Assembly: GCA_023376005.1 (NCBI GenBank)
Contig: CM042157.1
Coordinates: 65,870,036-65,934,035 of the forward strand
Source: Doryteuthis pealeii
Lineage: Eukaryota > Mollusca > Cephalopoda > Myopsida > Loliginidae
Reading direction: 5' to 3'
Length of the DNA stretch: 64,000 nt
Made by a program: the position numbers and the translations under genes. Numbering within the stretch: the first letter of the stretch is position 1; every line of letters begins with the position of its first letter. Positions 1 to 10,178 of the stretch are shown piece after piece. The notes under the pieces are model-generated. The model was given only the letters and a program-made list of their open reading frames with translations, searched no databases and was not told the DNA's origin.

Positions 1-165
1 GAGCTTTTGAAGGATGCAGTGTCTCTGCAGCTAAAAACTTATGCAGGTAGTTTGTTCCCTGATTTAGTAACTCTGATCATGGAAAAATGTTTCCGAAAGT
101 CATGGGAGCTGTGCTGTTTTCTGACTTTGTAGGCATGCTATGCTCCTGCAGTGATAGCTTTTTGA
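1..165 (-). mobile_element. Jockey/CR1-like LINE 3' coding remnant (decayed)
   Basis: The segment matches, with many changes, the minus-strand LINE C-terminal fragment at 45393-45659: both have the stretch around 'ctgctgttttctgactttgtaggcatgc'-like sequence and the preceding 'tttccgaaagtcatg'. It is cut by the window edge and carries no usable frame. Class is inferred from the better copy. Confidence 0.5.
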
Positions 166-949
166 TTTAGTGCGTCCTGGGCCGCACATATTTGCTATGA
201 ATGAGTCCCTGGAAAATTTGATGGTCCCAACAAGTTTCTTAATAGATTGTAGGGTTTTTATTTATGATCTGGGGAAACAACTAAATCTGTCTAACCTTGT
301 AACCTATCCTGTATAATTCATTTCTAAGAAACTATTGAAATGTATTTACAGTTAGCTTGAAATGGTGAGGGAAGAAAAAGAAAAACACTGGGATGCATGG
401 ATATGATTTTACTGCATCCCTTTTAGATTTTTGTGCGTTAGGAATGCAGAATGTGTACCTATCAGCATCTTTGCATAAGCAGGTTGATTTCTAACAGCAA
501 GCTGATTTGTTTTATAATTACTCTATGTCTGCTTTGTCTGAAAAATGTTTAAAAATATACAAAAATAAAAGTTGGCTGTTTTTTTTTTTTTTTTCTTCAG
601 AAATGTAATAATAAAAGATTATAAACAAACAAAAAAATAGTTCTTAAAAAAATATGCAGTAATACAAAACAAATACTAGTAAAAAAAAAAAAATTTTTAA
701 AAACCCACAAAACTCCACTTACCAACAATTTCTCTTTGATTTCAGTTTATATCACAAAAAAAAATTAGACATTTTCAATGTGAAATGTATTCCCTGGTCA
801 TGATAGTGATGATACTACAGAGAAGCAGTTTTTGTTTTTTATTACTGCATATTTTTTAATAACTATTTTTGTTTTTATTTACAATCTTGTATCAGATTCC
901 TGAAGAAAAAAAACAACCAGTTTGTGTATTTTTGTAGTTTTAACATTTT

Positions 950-1164
950 TCAGACAAAACAGACATCAATTTGACTATCAGACTGTTAAAGACCTACCTG
1001 CTTATTGCCCATCCATGCGAAAGTTGTGTTAGTATACTGAATACTAATACCAAAAATTAGATCTTTTACTTGCACCATTGTTTGAGGAAATAGCATCAAA
1101 GATCATCTACTAAAATGCACTAAAAATGCCCGTTTTCTAAAGGCTAAATTTTGCGAAAACTCCT
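950..1164 (+). repeat. Direct repeat, copy 1 (215 bp)
   Basis: Nearly identical to 1675-1889, starting at 'catttttcagacaaaacag' and ending at 'aaattttgcgaaaact'. Only a handful of substitutions separate the copies. No coding potential. The two copies flank a TG-rich tract, and small inverted copies of the inner part lie at about 1597-1645 and 1897-1940. Confidence 0.85.
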
Positions 1165-1512
1165 CAATGTGTGTGCATCAGTGTGCGTCCATGTGTGTGT
1201 GTGTGTGCATATGTCTGCATTACACATAGACTTGCAAGTGTGACCGTGTTTGTGCAGCAGCGTGTGTCTATAACTGTGCGTAATATGCGTATCCCGGTTT
1301 GTCTACAGCTCTGCGGAGTTACGAGTCTTTCCTATGCGTCTGTCCTGCCTATATGTGCTTGAGTGTGTTGGACTGTGCATGCCACTGTCCGTGGATGTGT
1401 ACCGGTGTGACTACAGATGCGTGGGTCTGCTAGTATATGTGTATGCACGCCGGTGTGTGCCTTTGCCTGCATGTGTACACACATTTAGTTGTGTGTGTGT
1501 GTGTGTGTTCCT
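1165..1512. repeat. Degenerate TG/TGTGC-rich simple repeat
   Basis: About 350 bp of imperfect (TG)n with 'tgtgtgtgcat'-type variants, ending in a pure (GT) run near 1489-1508. It generates overlapping Cys/Val-rich frames that are composition artefacts. Confidence 0.8.
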
Positions 1513-1674
1513 ATTCAGATGGAAAGAGAATTGTACTAGAATTTTCATATTCTTTTCTTTCTTTCTTTTATTTATTTTTAGTGGATTTTAATAGACAATC
1601 TTTGATGCTATTTCCTCCATCAATGGTGGTAATAAAAGATCTAAATTTTGGTTATTTCCTATAACTCCAACATT

Positions 1675-1889
1675 TTTCAGACAAAACAGACGTCAATTTG
1701 ACTATCAGACTGTTAAAGACCTACCTGCTTATTGTCCATCCATGCGAAAGTTGTGTTAGTATACTGAATACTCATACCAAAAACTAGATCTTTTACTTGC
1801 ACCATTGTTTGAGGAAATAGCATCAAAGATTATCTACTAAAATGCACTAAAAATGCCCGTTTTCTAAAGGCTAAATTTTGCGAAAACTA
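1675..1889 (+). repeat. Direct repeat, copy 2 (215 bp)
   Basis: Second copy of 950-1164. It is immediately preceded by 'ggttatttcctataactccaac', which is the terminal sequence of MITE family M1, so this block is probably an internal part of a larger M1-related element. Confidence 0.85.
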
Positions 1890-1946
1890 GTATTTTTAGT
1901 GCATTATAATAGATCATAAATGATGATAATAAAAGATCTAACTTTT

Positions 1947-2125
1947 GGTTATTTCCTATAACTCCAACATAAAAAGGGGATCCACTCTGATTAACTGATA
2001 AATTATTTATTTTCCTCTTAAACTAACCCTAACCCTAACCCAGTCTTCATTTTTCCTAGATCAATAAATAATTTATCAGTCAGAGTGGTTTCCTTTTTTT
2101 TATGTTGGAGTTATAGGAAATAACC
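1947..2125. mobile_element. M1 foldback MITE with telomere-like core
   Basis: Starts 'ggttatttcctataactcc' and ends with its reverse complement; the two arms (about 75 bp) pair almost completely. The loop holds 'ctaaccctaaccctaaccc', three CCCTAA units. Related copies are at 7982-8181 and 39800-39970. No coding capacity, so a non-autonomous inverted-repeat element. Superfamily not identified. Confidence 0.8.
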
Positions 2126-2137
2126 AAATTTTTGGTC

Positions 2138-2390
2138 GGGTTAGCTCAGTCGGTAGAGCGTTCGGCTAGAAACCACAAGGTTCCTAGTTCGATACCGGTC
2201 CTCGCCAACTCAGCGTTATGAGTAGCACATGGATCTGTGCGGTAAAGCAAGGAGCTGATGGTAGGTGTGGCGCTCCACCTCAGATGCAAAAAAACAATCT
2301 CCTTGGTCTAGCGCTAGTGAAAAGGGGATAGACTCCCTCGCTGATTGGCTGATACTGACATTAGGCCGCCCTGACGACTTTACTTTACTT
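2138..2390 (+). mobile_element. SINE-A copy (tRNA-derived)
   Basis: The 5' part is tRNA-like: box A 'tagctcagtcgg' and box B 'agttcgatacc' are spaced as in a Pol III internal promoter. A ~180 bp tRNA-unrelated body ('gatctgtgcggtaaag', 'tctagcgctagtgaaaagg') follows and it ends in 'gactttactttactt'. About a dozen copies are in the window on both strands. It sits between M1 and a 40-bp inverted copy of 1735-1770, so it probably inserted into older repeat DNA. Confidence 0.9.
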
Positions 2391-2664
2391 ATTCAGTATA
2401 CTAACATACAACTTTCGCATAGATGGACAATTTGATATTTTTAAAAAGTGAAAAATTGACCTACCCTAATGTGGAGCTGTATTTACAAGTTGGCCGTGCT
2501 GCATCTTGATATTGTTTTGCAGACCGTTTTTTTAATCCAACAGACTTAACCCTTTCACAAGCAGATAATAGTACCCCCTACTGTTTACAAGTGGAAGACA
2601 TAGATTTACTCCACCCTTAAAAAAGTTTTTCAGAACATTTTTTAAAAAAACAAAAAAAAAATTC

Positions 2665-2850
2665 TTTCAACTCCTGGCTTAATGGTTAAAAAATGCTGGC
2701 AAGTTGCTAATATGCTTGAACTCCAGTCACACTATTACATTCACTTTCAGATTAATACCCTTGGGAAAGGTATGAACTCTTTCTCCTGGCTAGGGGTTAA
2801 ATTGTACCACTACTGCTTTTCTACTATGATGGCTTTGGCTTTGGGATTGG
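2665..2850 (+). mobile_element. Possible diverged SINE-E copy
   Basis: Has 'ggcttaatggttaaaaaa' (box A-like) and 'taatacccttgggaaaggtatga', the diagnostic inner block of SINE-E, but the rest is badly diverged. Confidence 0.45.
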
Positions 2851-3052
2851 ATGCGTGGTTCTTATAACACGTTAGAAGGCTCAGAGTGCCCCTTCCAACA
2901 TAGTTGAATATATATACATAAATAAATCTGAACAAAGTACAACATAACAACAATACAGACTTTATTGTCTGAGCACGTGGAACCTGACCTGCATAACATT
3001 ATACAAATAGATAGGATGAAAGTCCTTTGGAGTTCATGAAGAATATGAGATT
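2851..3052. repeat. Dispersed repeat 'gttcttataa', copy 1
   Basis: About 200 bp starting 'gtggttcttataacac' and containing 'actttattgtctgagcacgtgg'. A second copy follows at 3149-3358, a weaker one at 22388-22500, and parts recur at 47575-47720 and 62325-62560. The AATAAAG on the minus strand could be a polyadenylation signal of an LTR or retroposon, but no partner LTR or coding region is visible. Confidence 0.7.
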
Positions 3053-3148
3053 TTATCATGATCAGATTGCTGGTGTAGAAGCCAACTGGTTATACACAGA
3101 CACAAATTGCTATTTATGTAGTCGATTTGAAAGTATAAGAATTGAATG

Positions 3149-3358
3149 TGTGGTTCTTATAATACATTAGAAGGCTCAGAGTAACCTTCCAGCATAGTTG
3201 AATATATATACATAAATGAATACGAACAAACAAGTACAACATAACAACAATACAGGCTTTATTGTCTGAGCACGTGGAAATGACATACATGACATTATAC
3301 AAACAGATAGGATGAAAGTCATTTGGAAGTACGAAAAAGTTCATAAAGAATATTAAAT
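3149..3358. repeat. Dispersed repeat 'gttcttataa', copy 2
   Basis: Direct copy of 2851-3052 about 300 bp downstream, with modest divergence. The two minus-strand frames through the copies encode related peptides only because the DNA is repeated. Confidence 0.7.
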
Positions 3359-3518
3359 AACCCATGAAAGTTGATATGCCATTAAACAAAGAAACCAAAC
3401 CAAGCTTGATAATTTTTGAATCCCTGTAAAGTGAGCAAATTATTTTCAGAAACTTTGCAAAATAGAGGGGATGCTAAAACACATCCATTAATCATATGAA
3501 ATAAAAAAAACGCTAAAA

Positions 3519-3770
3519 AACGGAAGCACGTTAAAGTCATAGGAAATGGACTTGTTGCCCCAAGTTCAAATCCTGGACGTGGTAATTGCATTTCACTTAG
3601 CGCTAATACCCTTGGGAAAGGCATGAATCCTACTTTCCCTCCATCTATGGATAAATAGTAGGGCAGGCTGGGCTCTTTAACCTTGGTTAGGCAACCGGTC
3701 TAGAAGGAAAACTCTGAATTCAAACCTGTTGAATTCCGCTTGTGTCGCATCCTGCTCGTGTGGGGGGGTA
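3519..3770 (+). mobile_element. SINE-E copy
   Basis: Contains the SINE-E landmarks in order: 'aaatggactt', box B-like 'aagttcaaatcc', 'taatacccttgggaaagg', 'gggctctttaaccttggttaggcaacc', and the 3' end 'gtgtcgcatcctgctcgtg'. The tRNA-like 5' end is decayed. A short (TA)n follows. Confidence 0.75.
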
Positions 3771-4070
3771 TATATATATAATATTATTATTAATTAAAAA
3801 AAAACTGGCATGGAATGGTAATACCTGTTAGTCCCATTTATGTGTTGACATGCATAAAATCTAACAAACAAAACATAATTTGATTAGTTTGGTGGTTAGT
3901 TTTGAAGGTTATGACAAAGCAAGTATAAAGAAAAATAAGGTAACTATGTTGTTTCTTAACCTGTGATTTATTCTTAATATTTCGAGATAAAAAATCTCTC
4001 CTACAAAAGATCTCCAGAACTAAAGTTGTTGCTAGTGGCTGTCCATTTGGTTCTGTCTCATGCCTTCAAA

Positions 4071-4131
4071 CTCTGTGTGTGTGTGTGTGTGTGTGTTGTG
4101 TGTGTGTGTGTTGTCTTTGTGTGTGTGTGTG
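4071..4131. repeat. (TG)n microsatellite
   Basis: Interrupted TG dinucleotide run. No gene relation seen. Confidence 0.9.
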
Positions 4132-4224
4132 CCTGTTCAACAGTTTCTGATTACCATTCTAGATCTGACTCATCCTCTAAGTATAAACATTTTTGTTTAA
4201 CAGGACCATCTGATTTTTTTTGGT

Positions 4225-4530
4225 ATTATGAAAGGAGTCTCTTTTCGTTCCGCTGGAGCCTGCCATAGCAGTCGTCTGTCACTAGTAGCGGGCTGTTGTG
4301 TTCGGCGGGGTGGTTCGCTGTCTCCGTTGGGCGTGGCTTGTTGTCGTTGCATATGCGGCAGTGTGCGCAAACAGGCCAACCGACTTGACAGGCGGGATTT
4401 TGCCGTCACCGTCTTGTTTCTAACCCCCTGTGGAGCGTGCGACGAGGGATCGCTCGTAGACCACTTGACTTCAGGCTCGGGGTGTCGTATGATTATCATT
4501 CCAGAATTTGGTCTACCCCCCCCCCTTTTT
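4225..4530. other. Isolated GC-rich segment of unknown origin
   Basis: About 300 bp with many CG dinucleotides ('gttcggcggggtgg', 'gtgcgacgagggatcgctcg') inside AT-rich flanks. Open frames exist on both strands (118 and 145 codons), as expected for stop-poor GC-rich DNA. I recognise no protein motif and no rRNA or snRNA. A retroelement 5' region or a small CpG island are the simplest readings. Confidence 0.4.
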
Positions 4531-4780
4531 TTCTTGGTGGTCTGTTTGATTGGTGCTAATTTGATTAGCAATTGTGTGTCATAGTACAATAACATGAAAA
4601 CAATAAAACACTCACTTTTAATTATATTTTGCAAAACAACCTTTAGACAATTCTACACCACAGTGAAGCCTCCTAGTGATGTTTCCATGCAATATCATTC
4701 AATTGATCAATGAGCAACCAGCCAAGAAATGCCTTACATTGAGCTACATAAAAAATTTTTTAAAAGACAAAAATTTCACC

Positions 4781-4978
4781 GGAGCACCCCTTCATCACCA
4801 TTGCTCCCTGGTCCACTCTGACCCGGAGTGGTAGTACCTGTTAGGGTCCCATCTATGGGTTAAATAGAAAAATGTATTTATAAAAAAATTGTATTATCCA
4901 TTAAGAATTGATTTATTTCAAAACTTTATCTGCATTAAATGACCCACTGAGGTTGATATGCCACAAAACAAACCAAAC
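4781..4978 (+). mobile_element. Family D retroposon, 5'-truncated, with TSD
   Basis: Matches the last ~200 bp of the full-length family D copies (from 'ggagcaccccttcatcacc' to 'gatatgccacaaaacaaac'). It is flanked by a perfect 13-bp direct repeat 'caaaaatttcacc' at 4768-4780 and 4979-4991. A 5' truncation with a target duplication is the signature of target-primed reverse transcription. Confidence 0.88.
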
Positions 4979-5032
4979 CAAAAATTTCACCCTGCCTGCA
5001 AAAGAGTTGTGAAAAAAAATCTTACAAATTTA

Positions 5033-5356
5033 CAGTATTTGATGGCATATAGGATGCACTTTTTTTCCAAAATTTTGGCTCAAAAAATTGTCCTGCGTCT
5101 TATACATCATAAGTGAAGTTTGAGACTTATTATTATTAATTTTATTATTATTATTATTTCCTGCTATTGATATGTCTTGTGTATGCTTATTACTTGCCTG
5201 TACTGCCAAATTGCTTTTATACAGCTATGTTTCTGCTTGTGTAATGCACTGCTAGACTGTTTTCAACAATATATGCTTAAATACACTAAAAACCTTTTTT
5301 TTTCCTGAATCTGACCTGCTGAAATGGGGGTGCATCTTATATGCCGTCAAATACGG
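5033..5356. mobile_element. M6 MITE with inverted termini and TA flanks
   Basis: Begins 'cagtatttgatggcatata' and ends 'tatatgccgtcaaatacgg', inverted repeats of ~25 bp, with TA on both sides. The interior holds (TTA)n and no coding region. Another copy is at 43914-44228 and half a copy at 45155-45235. Confidence 0.75.
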
Positions 5357-5562
5357 TAATCTACCACTGCCATCCGCAATACCGTGGTGAAATGGTCGAC
5401 AAACTAGTGTCATATCGCTGATCCTTTACTACTGAATAGAAATGTATTCATTTAATTCATTTCTCTTGTTTAACTCTAAACCATTTTCTAAGAGCTGACG
5501 ATCTTGGGCGTTTTCAGAGTGTTTCTCTGAATGTTTGAGATGAGGCTTGAAGATTAGCATTA

Positions 5563-6022
5563 TCTGCGTTATTCGGACTATTGTCCCCATCTTCATTGTT
5601 ATTTGTACAATGTTTCAGCCGATATACTCTCCGGCCTTCTTCAGGTATTTCTTGTTGGACTCGGGAACCTTCTTTTCGAACTCAGAACTTTCTTGTCGTA
5701 ATCGGGAGCCATCACAGAACTTTGAACCTAACCCTTTATTTAGTCCACGGGGGTATCCTGTTCTAACACAACTCCTACCCCAGTTATGGTTAGCGGAATG
5801 AGAACAGGATACCCCCGTGGACTAAATAAAGGGTTAGATTCAAAGTTCCGTGATGGCTCCCGATTACGACAAGAAAGTTCCCGAGTTCGAAAAGGTTCCC
5901 GAGTCCGAGAAGATTCCTGATTCCGACAAGAAATATCTGAAGAAGGCCGGAGGGCATATCGGCCAAAACGTTGTACAAATAACAATGAAGATGGGGACAA
6001 TAGTCCGAATAATGCAGATAAT
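5563..6022. repeat. Large palindrome (arms ~205-215 bp)
   Basis: The left arm (5563-5765) and right arm (5805-6017) are reverse complements of high identity around a ~40 bp loop. The arms include a block of ~18-bp 'cgggaaccttctcgga'-like subrepeats; the right arm has about 15-30 bp more of them. Matching short frames occur on opposite strands, a by-product of the symmetry. A foldback element or a recent inverted duplication. Confidence 0.85.
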
Positions 6023-6284
6023 ACTAGTTTTAAGAGTGGTCCGGCATTTTGATTGTCAGGCAGTTTGGGGCGCTCTGGTAGTTAAAGGGTTGAAATATAA
6101 ATACACCGAATTGTGCAAAAAAAATGCTAATTAACATTTTTTTTTAATGCTTGGGATGCTCCCTGTGACATTTATCAGAATGATAGGCGTGCAAAAACAA
6201 TGATGTCATTATTTGAATAGAAACTTAAAAAGTTCTACGATGCCTCGGTTGAGTCATTGCTTTGCTAAGTTATACAGAAAACAC

Positions 6285-6345
6285 CTGAGGAAGGCAGGAG
6301 GATACAGTGGCCGAAACATTGACATACTACAATAAAGATGAGGAC
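6285..6345 (+). repeat. Fragment related to the palindrome arm end
   Basis: 'ctgaggaaggcaggagg...gtggccgaaacattg' followed by 'caataaagatgaggacaac' parallels 5937-6000 of the palindrome ('ctgaagaaggccggagg', 'aacaatgaagatggggac'). It shows the palindrome sequence is a dispersed family. Confidence 0.6.
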
Positions 6346-6405
6346 AACAGTCTGAAAACTCAAAATAATAATCATTTGTTTGCACAAAGTTATATAATTA
6401 TAACA

Positions 6406-7522
6406 ACTAGCAAATATATGCACCCTCCGTAGGGTGCAAGTATTTAAGTTTTAATGTAATAAAATATTATACTAAATTAGAAAGGCTAATGAAACTAAAT
6501 AAGAATGCAGATAAAAAAAAAAATTTAAACAGGGGGGTGGGGTTATAATCGAAAAATAGAACAACTGAAACTTACTCTTCCATCACTCCCGTCTTTTATT
6601 ACTAAATTTTCCTAATTTAACTATTGAGTTAAAATAGGAAGTAAATAATAAAATTACAGTTATTTCTTCTTGTTAATGTATTTCTTTTAAGATTTATCCC
6701 CGAGATTTTTGCTCATATTCAATAAGATAAAACCAAACAATTAGAAATCAATACTACTAAGCGCATATTTATTAAAATCAAATTTTTAATATTAATATGC
6801 AAATTAGCCTTCCCAATAAGATAATAACTATATAAGTAACAAACAATAATAATCCTTAGTAAACAATTAGTTTCAAGTAATTATTCTTAATCTTATTATA
6901 ATGGAGATTGTGGGTTTGTATGTCTGTAACCGAAACTATATTACTATTCAAGTCACAATTCCCTTTGTTATTTACATCACATTCTCCATGATTTCATTTT
7001 TATTTAAACATCAATTATTAATAAAATTGTTTTACATCATTAATACTGTTGACCATATATACATACTAATAACATGCAATTGTATTTATATATACAACAA
7101 AATAGCGGTTTACAGTGTGAATTGGAAGGCTAATTTGCATATTGATATTAAAAATTTGATTTTAATAAATATATGCTTAGTATTATTGATTTCTAATTGT
7201 TTGGTTTTATATTAATGAATATGAGCAAAAATCTCAGGGATAAATCTTAAAAGAAATCCATTAACAAGAAGTAATATTTTTCTTTACTTCCTATTTTAAC
7301 TAAATAGTTAAATTAGGAAAATTTATCAATGAAAGACGGGAGTAAGGGAAAATGATGGAAGAGTTAGTTTTAAAGTTGTTCTATTTTTCAATCATACCCC
7401 CTCTGTTTCAAATATTTTTATCTGAATTCTTATTCAGTTTCATTTAATTTCTAATTTAACATGATATTTTATTATATTAAAACTTAAATACTTGCACCCG
7501 GAGGGTGCATATATTTGCTAGT
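6406..7522. mobile_element. FB foldback element, complete (1.1 kb)
   Basis: Begins 'actagcaaatatatgcaccc' and ends with its reverse complement 'gggtgcatatatttgctagt'. The arms pair over roughly 400 bp each with scattered mismatches. The centre contains 'aatggagattgtgggtttg'. A 104-codon frame on the plus strand (6901-7215) recurs in degraded form in other FB copies, but it is hydrophobic, AT-driven and lies across arm sequence, so I do not call a gene. Other copies: 11136-12610, 23535-24160, 33514-34212, 42347-42737, 55691-59914. Confidence 0.85.
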
Positions 7523-7642
7523 ACAAATAATTTACATTGCCTTTTGAACTGCAATTACAACAGTATCTAGATTATCCCACAATTACAGAACATGGCTAAT
7601 AATATGAAACTGATATTTTAGTAAGACTAGTTGAATTATTAA

Positions 7643-7900
7643 GGGCTGGTTTAGCTCAGTCAGCAGAGTGATTGGCTGGGAACCTCAAAGTTCTCAGTTT
7701 GATACTGGCCCTCGCCAATTCAGTGTATGAGTAGCACAGGGATCTGTGTGGTAAAGGGAGGACCTGAGTGTATGTGAGGCGCTCCAAATCAGATGCTAAA
7801 AAACAATCTCCTCAGTCTAGTGCTAGTGAAAAGGGGATAGACTCCCTTGTTGTCAGGCTGATACCGACTTTAGGCCACATCAATGACTTTAACTTTACTT
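7643..7900 (+). mobile_element. SINE-A copy
   Basis: A diverged copy ('ttagctcagtcagcagagtg', 'agtttgatactgg') with the complete body and the 'gactttaactttactt' end. Confidence 0.85.
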
Positions 7901-7981
7901 AGTTGAATTATGAAAAAAAAAAAAGAAAAAAATAACTGATTCAGGTAATCAGTTTCCCAACTGCAAAAGTCCGACTAGATC

Positions 7982-8181
7982 GGTCATTTCCTATAACTCC
8001 AACCTAAAAAAAGGGGAACCACTCTAAATGAATTTTATCTGTTAATTAATCTACCCATTATTTTCCCATTAAATTAACCCGAAACCCTAACTTCTTTTTT
8101 CCTAATAAATAAGTGAATAATTTATAAAATTCATTCAGAGTGGTTCCCCTTTTTTTTAGGTTGGCGTTATAGGAAATGACC
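7982..8181. mobile_element. M1 foldback MITE
   Basis: 'ggtcatttcctataactcc' start, 'ggagttataggaaatgacc'-type end ('ggcgttataggaaatgacc'), long pairing arms and a degenerate CCCTAA core. More diverged than 1947-2125. Confidence 0.8.
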
Positions 8182-8182
8182 A

Positions 8183-9165
8183 CTAACTCTTTCTTCCTGC
8201 AACAATATTCTATGTCATAAGCGTCTCACTTGCAAAGAATCGGAATCGTCTCTCTTAGCCTTCGCTGCATACTGCATTAATAAAGCAGGCGGACACACTG
8301 AATCCAGGTGCTTCAATTCAGTTTCCAACATCCTGACTCGAGGCAAAGCTGATGCTTCAAATCGGATGACTATTGTTATACTAGTACAAGGTTTATACAC
8401 AGTAAGTGCGTATTTACCCAACTCCTCAAAACTGCCCAAAATCTAACTTGGGAAATGAACAGATATTCCATTTGAGAGTTAGGTTGTATTGGGTTACCAA
8501 TACCATATTTCATAGTTGGATCACTGGCAACCAGCAACCCCCCACAGATTTTATCTGGTGAGTAGGGTGACTAGACACCCTGCAGAAAAAAAAAAAAAAA
8601 AAAAAGTCCAACCCCTCATAATGGCAGGGCCATGTAAATTTGGTAGTGTCAAAGTCATGCCGTCGGGAACTTAGATTCCTGGTAGGCTCACCCAAAGTAG
8701 ACAGGACTGGCATCCAGTGGTATTAGGGCCACAACCTGACCAAAGGGGCTCTGACAAAAATCCAAAGGGTGCCTCTATTATTATCAGGAATCAACGGTTT
8801 TTGGCGTACTTGTCAGTTCATCTTAGGAAAATCTACAACAAACAAGGAAATTTCCTTCTAGTGACCGGGATATGCATGTGGGGTTTGGGGATCGCTTATG
8901 AATTTTATGTTCCCTTGTTACTGTTACAATTTTATAGGCCATCCTTTAGGCTTTAAGCAAGAGTGCTTGTCCAGTGGAAATCCTTGATAAAGAATCTTTG
9001 GTTCTCCTTGGTATTGTAAGTTCCTTGTCAATGGTTACAAATGAACTATGGAAAGTATCAGTGTTTAAGTAGTCAATCAGCCGAACATTATGGCTGTTGA
9101 TTAGTGGAGGAATAAACCATGTGTCCCAGCCTAGTCTATAAATTCAGGTGGTGTATTGCAGGACA
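8183..9165. other. Unassigned intergenic stretch
   Basis: No convincing gene. Two short frames (8215-8439 minus, 8717-8956 plus) have no recognisable domain, no splice support and no paralogue in the window. An A-tract lies at 8586-8606. Confidence 0.5.
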
Positions 9166-9184
9166 CCTTATATATATCAGAATA

Positions 9185-9896
9185 GTGAGCACCTCATGTG
9201 GTGTAATGGTTAGCAAGCTAGATTCACAAGCCATTGTTAGTGAGTTCGATTCTCACTGGGCGCTCCATAATCTGGCCTTGTGCCATATCTAAGCTGAGCT
9301 TAGTAAATAACTATATATATCAAAATAGTGAGCACCTCATGTGGTGTAATGGTTAGCAAGCTCGCTTCGCAGACCATTGTTAGTGAGTTCGATTCTCATT
9401 GGGAGCCCCATACTTCTGGCCTTGTGCCATATCTGAGCTAAGCTTAGTAAATAACTATATATCAAAATAGTGAGCACCTCGTGGTGTAATGGTTAGCAAG
9501 CTAGATTCACAAGCCATTGTTAGTGAGTTCGATTCTCACTGGGCGCCCCATAATTCTGGCCTTGTGCTACATCTAAGCTAAGCTTAGTAAATAACTATAT
9601 ATCAAAATAGTGAGCACCCCATGTGGTGTAATGGTTAGCAAGCTAGATTAGCAGACCATTGTTAGTGAGTTCGATTCTCACTGGGCGCTCCATAATCTGG
9701 CCTTGTGCTACATCTAAGCTAAGCTTAGTAAATAACTATATATATCAAATTAGTGAGCACCTCATGTGGTGTAATGGTTAGCAAGCTGGCTTCGCAGACC
9801 ATTGTTAGTGAGTTCGATTCTCACTGGGCGCCCCATAATTCTGGCCTTGTGCCGCAGCTAAGCTAAGCTTAGTAAATAACTATATATCAAAATAGT
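9185..9896 (+). repeat. Five-unit tandem array of a tRNA-like ~142-bp repeat
   Basis: Units start near 9185, 9327, 9468, 9609 and 9751, each 'agtgagcacctcatgtggtg'-like. Each unit contains box A-like 'gtaatggttagcaagc', box B-like 'gagttcgattctcac' and 'gggcgccccataattctgg', followed by a non-tRNA tail 'aagcttagtaaataactatat'. So this is a tandemly amplified tRNA-derived SINE-like unit, about 90-95% alike between units. Degraded relatives are at 57520-57840. Whether any unit is transcribed by Pol III is unknown. Confidence 0.85.
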
Positions 9897-10057
9897 CCAA
9901 CAGTCCCACCTTCCATGAATTCACCACAGGTGAATTTGTTGGATGGAGCCAGCTCAACCAACCCAGAATGAATGCTGTTAGAGAAACTGAAAAAAAACGT
10001 TGTGATGGTTAATTGAAAACAAATACAAGAATTTTAGGTTGAGACCAAATTTAGAAT

Positions 10058-10063
10058 TTTATT
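10058..10063 (-). promoter_or_regulatory. TM2D2: Poly(A) signal AATAAA for TM2D2
   Basis: Minus-strand AATAAA about 115 nt after the TM2D2 stop codon. Position and hexamer fit a short 3' UTR. Confidence 0.6.
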
Positions 10064-10178
10064 ACAAAATAAACAAAAAATTTTTTTTTTTTCTTATTAC
10101 TTGTGAGTCGTAGTATTTACTGTCAATGAAATTAACATATCAAAAAATGTGTGAGTGTGAAGGGGGTTTGGGGGGGGG

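Noticed and set aside
2138..2210. Functional tRNA genes at SINE-A heads
   Set aside because: Box A and B are present, but the 3' acceptor strand does not close and every copy continues into the same ~180-bp body. These are SINEs.
4197..4634. 145-codon minus frame and 118-codon plus frame
   Set aside because: Overlapping open frames on both strands of a GC-rich stretch with no motif; most likely compositional.
6901..7215. 104-codon frame recurring in several FB copies
   Set aside because: It lies in AT-rich foldback arms, is broken in other copies, has no recognisable domain, and its conservation is explained by DNA repetition.
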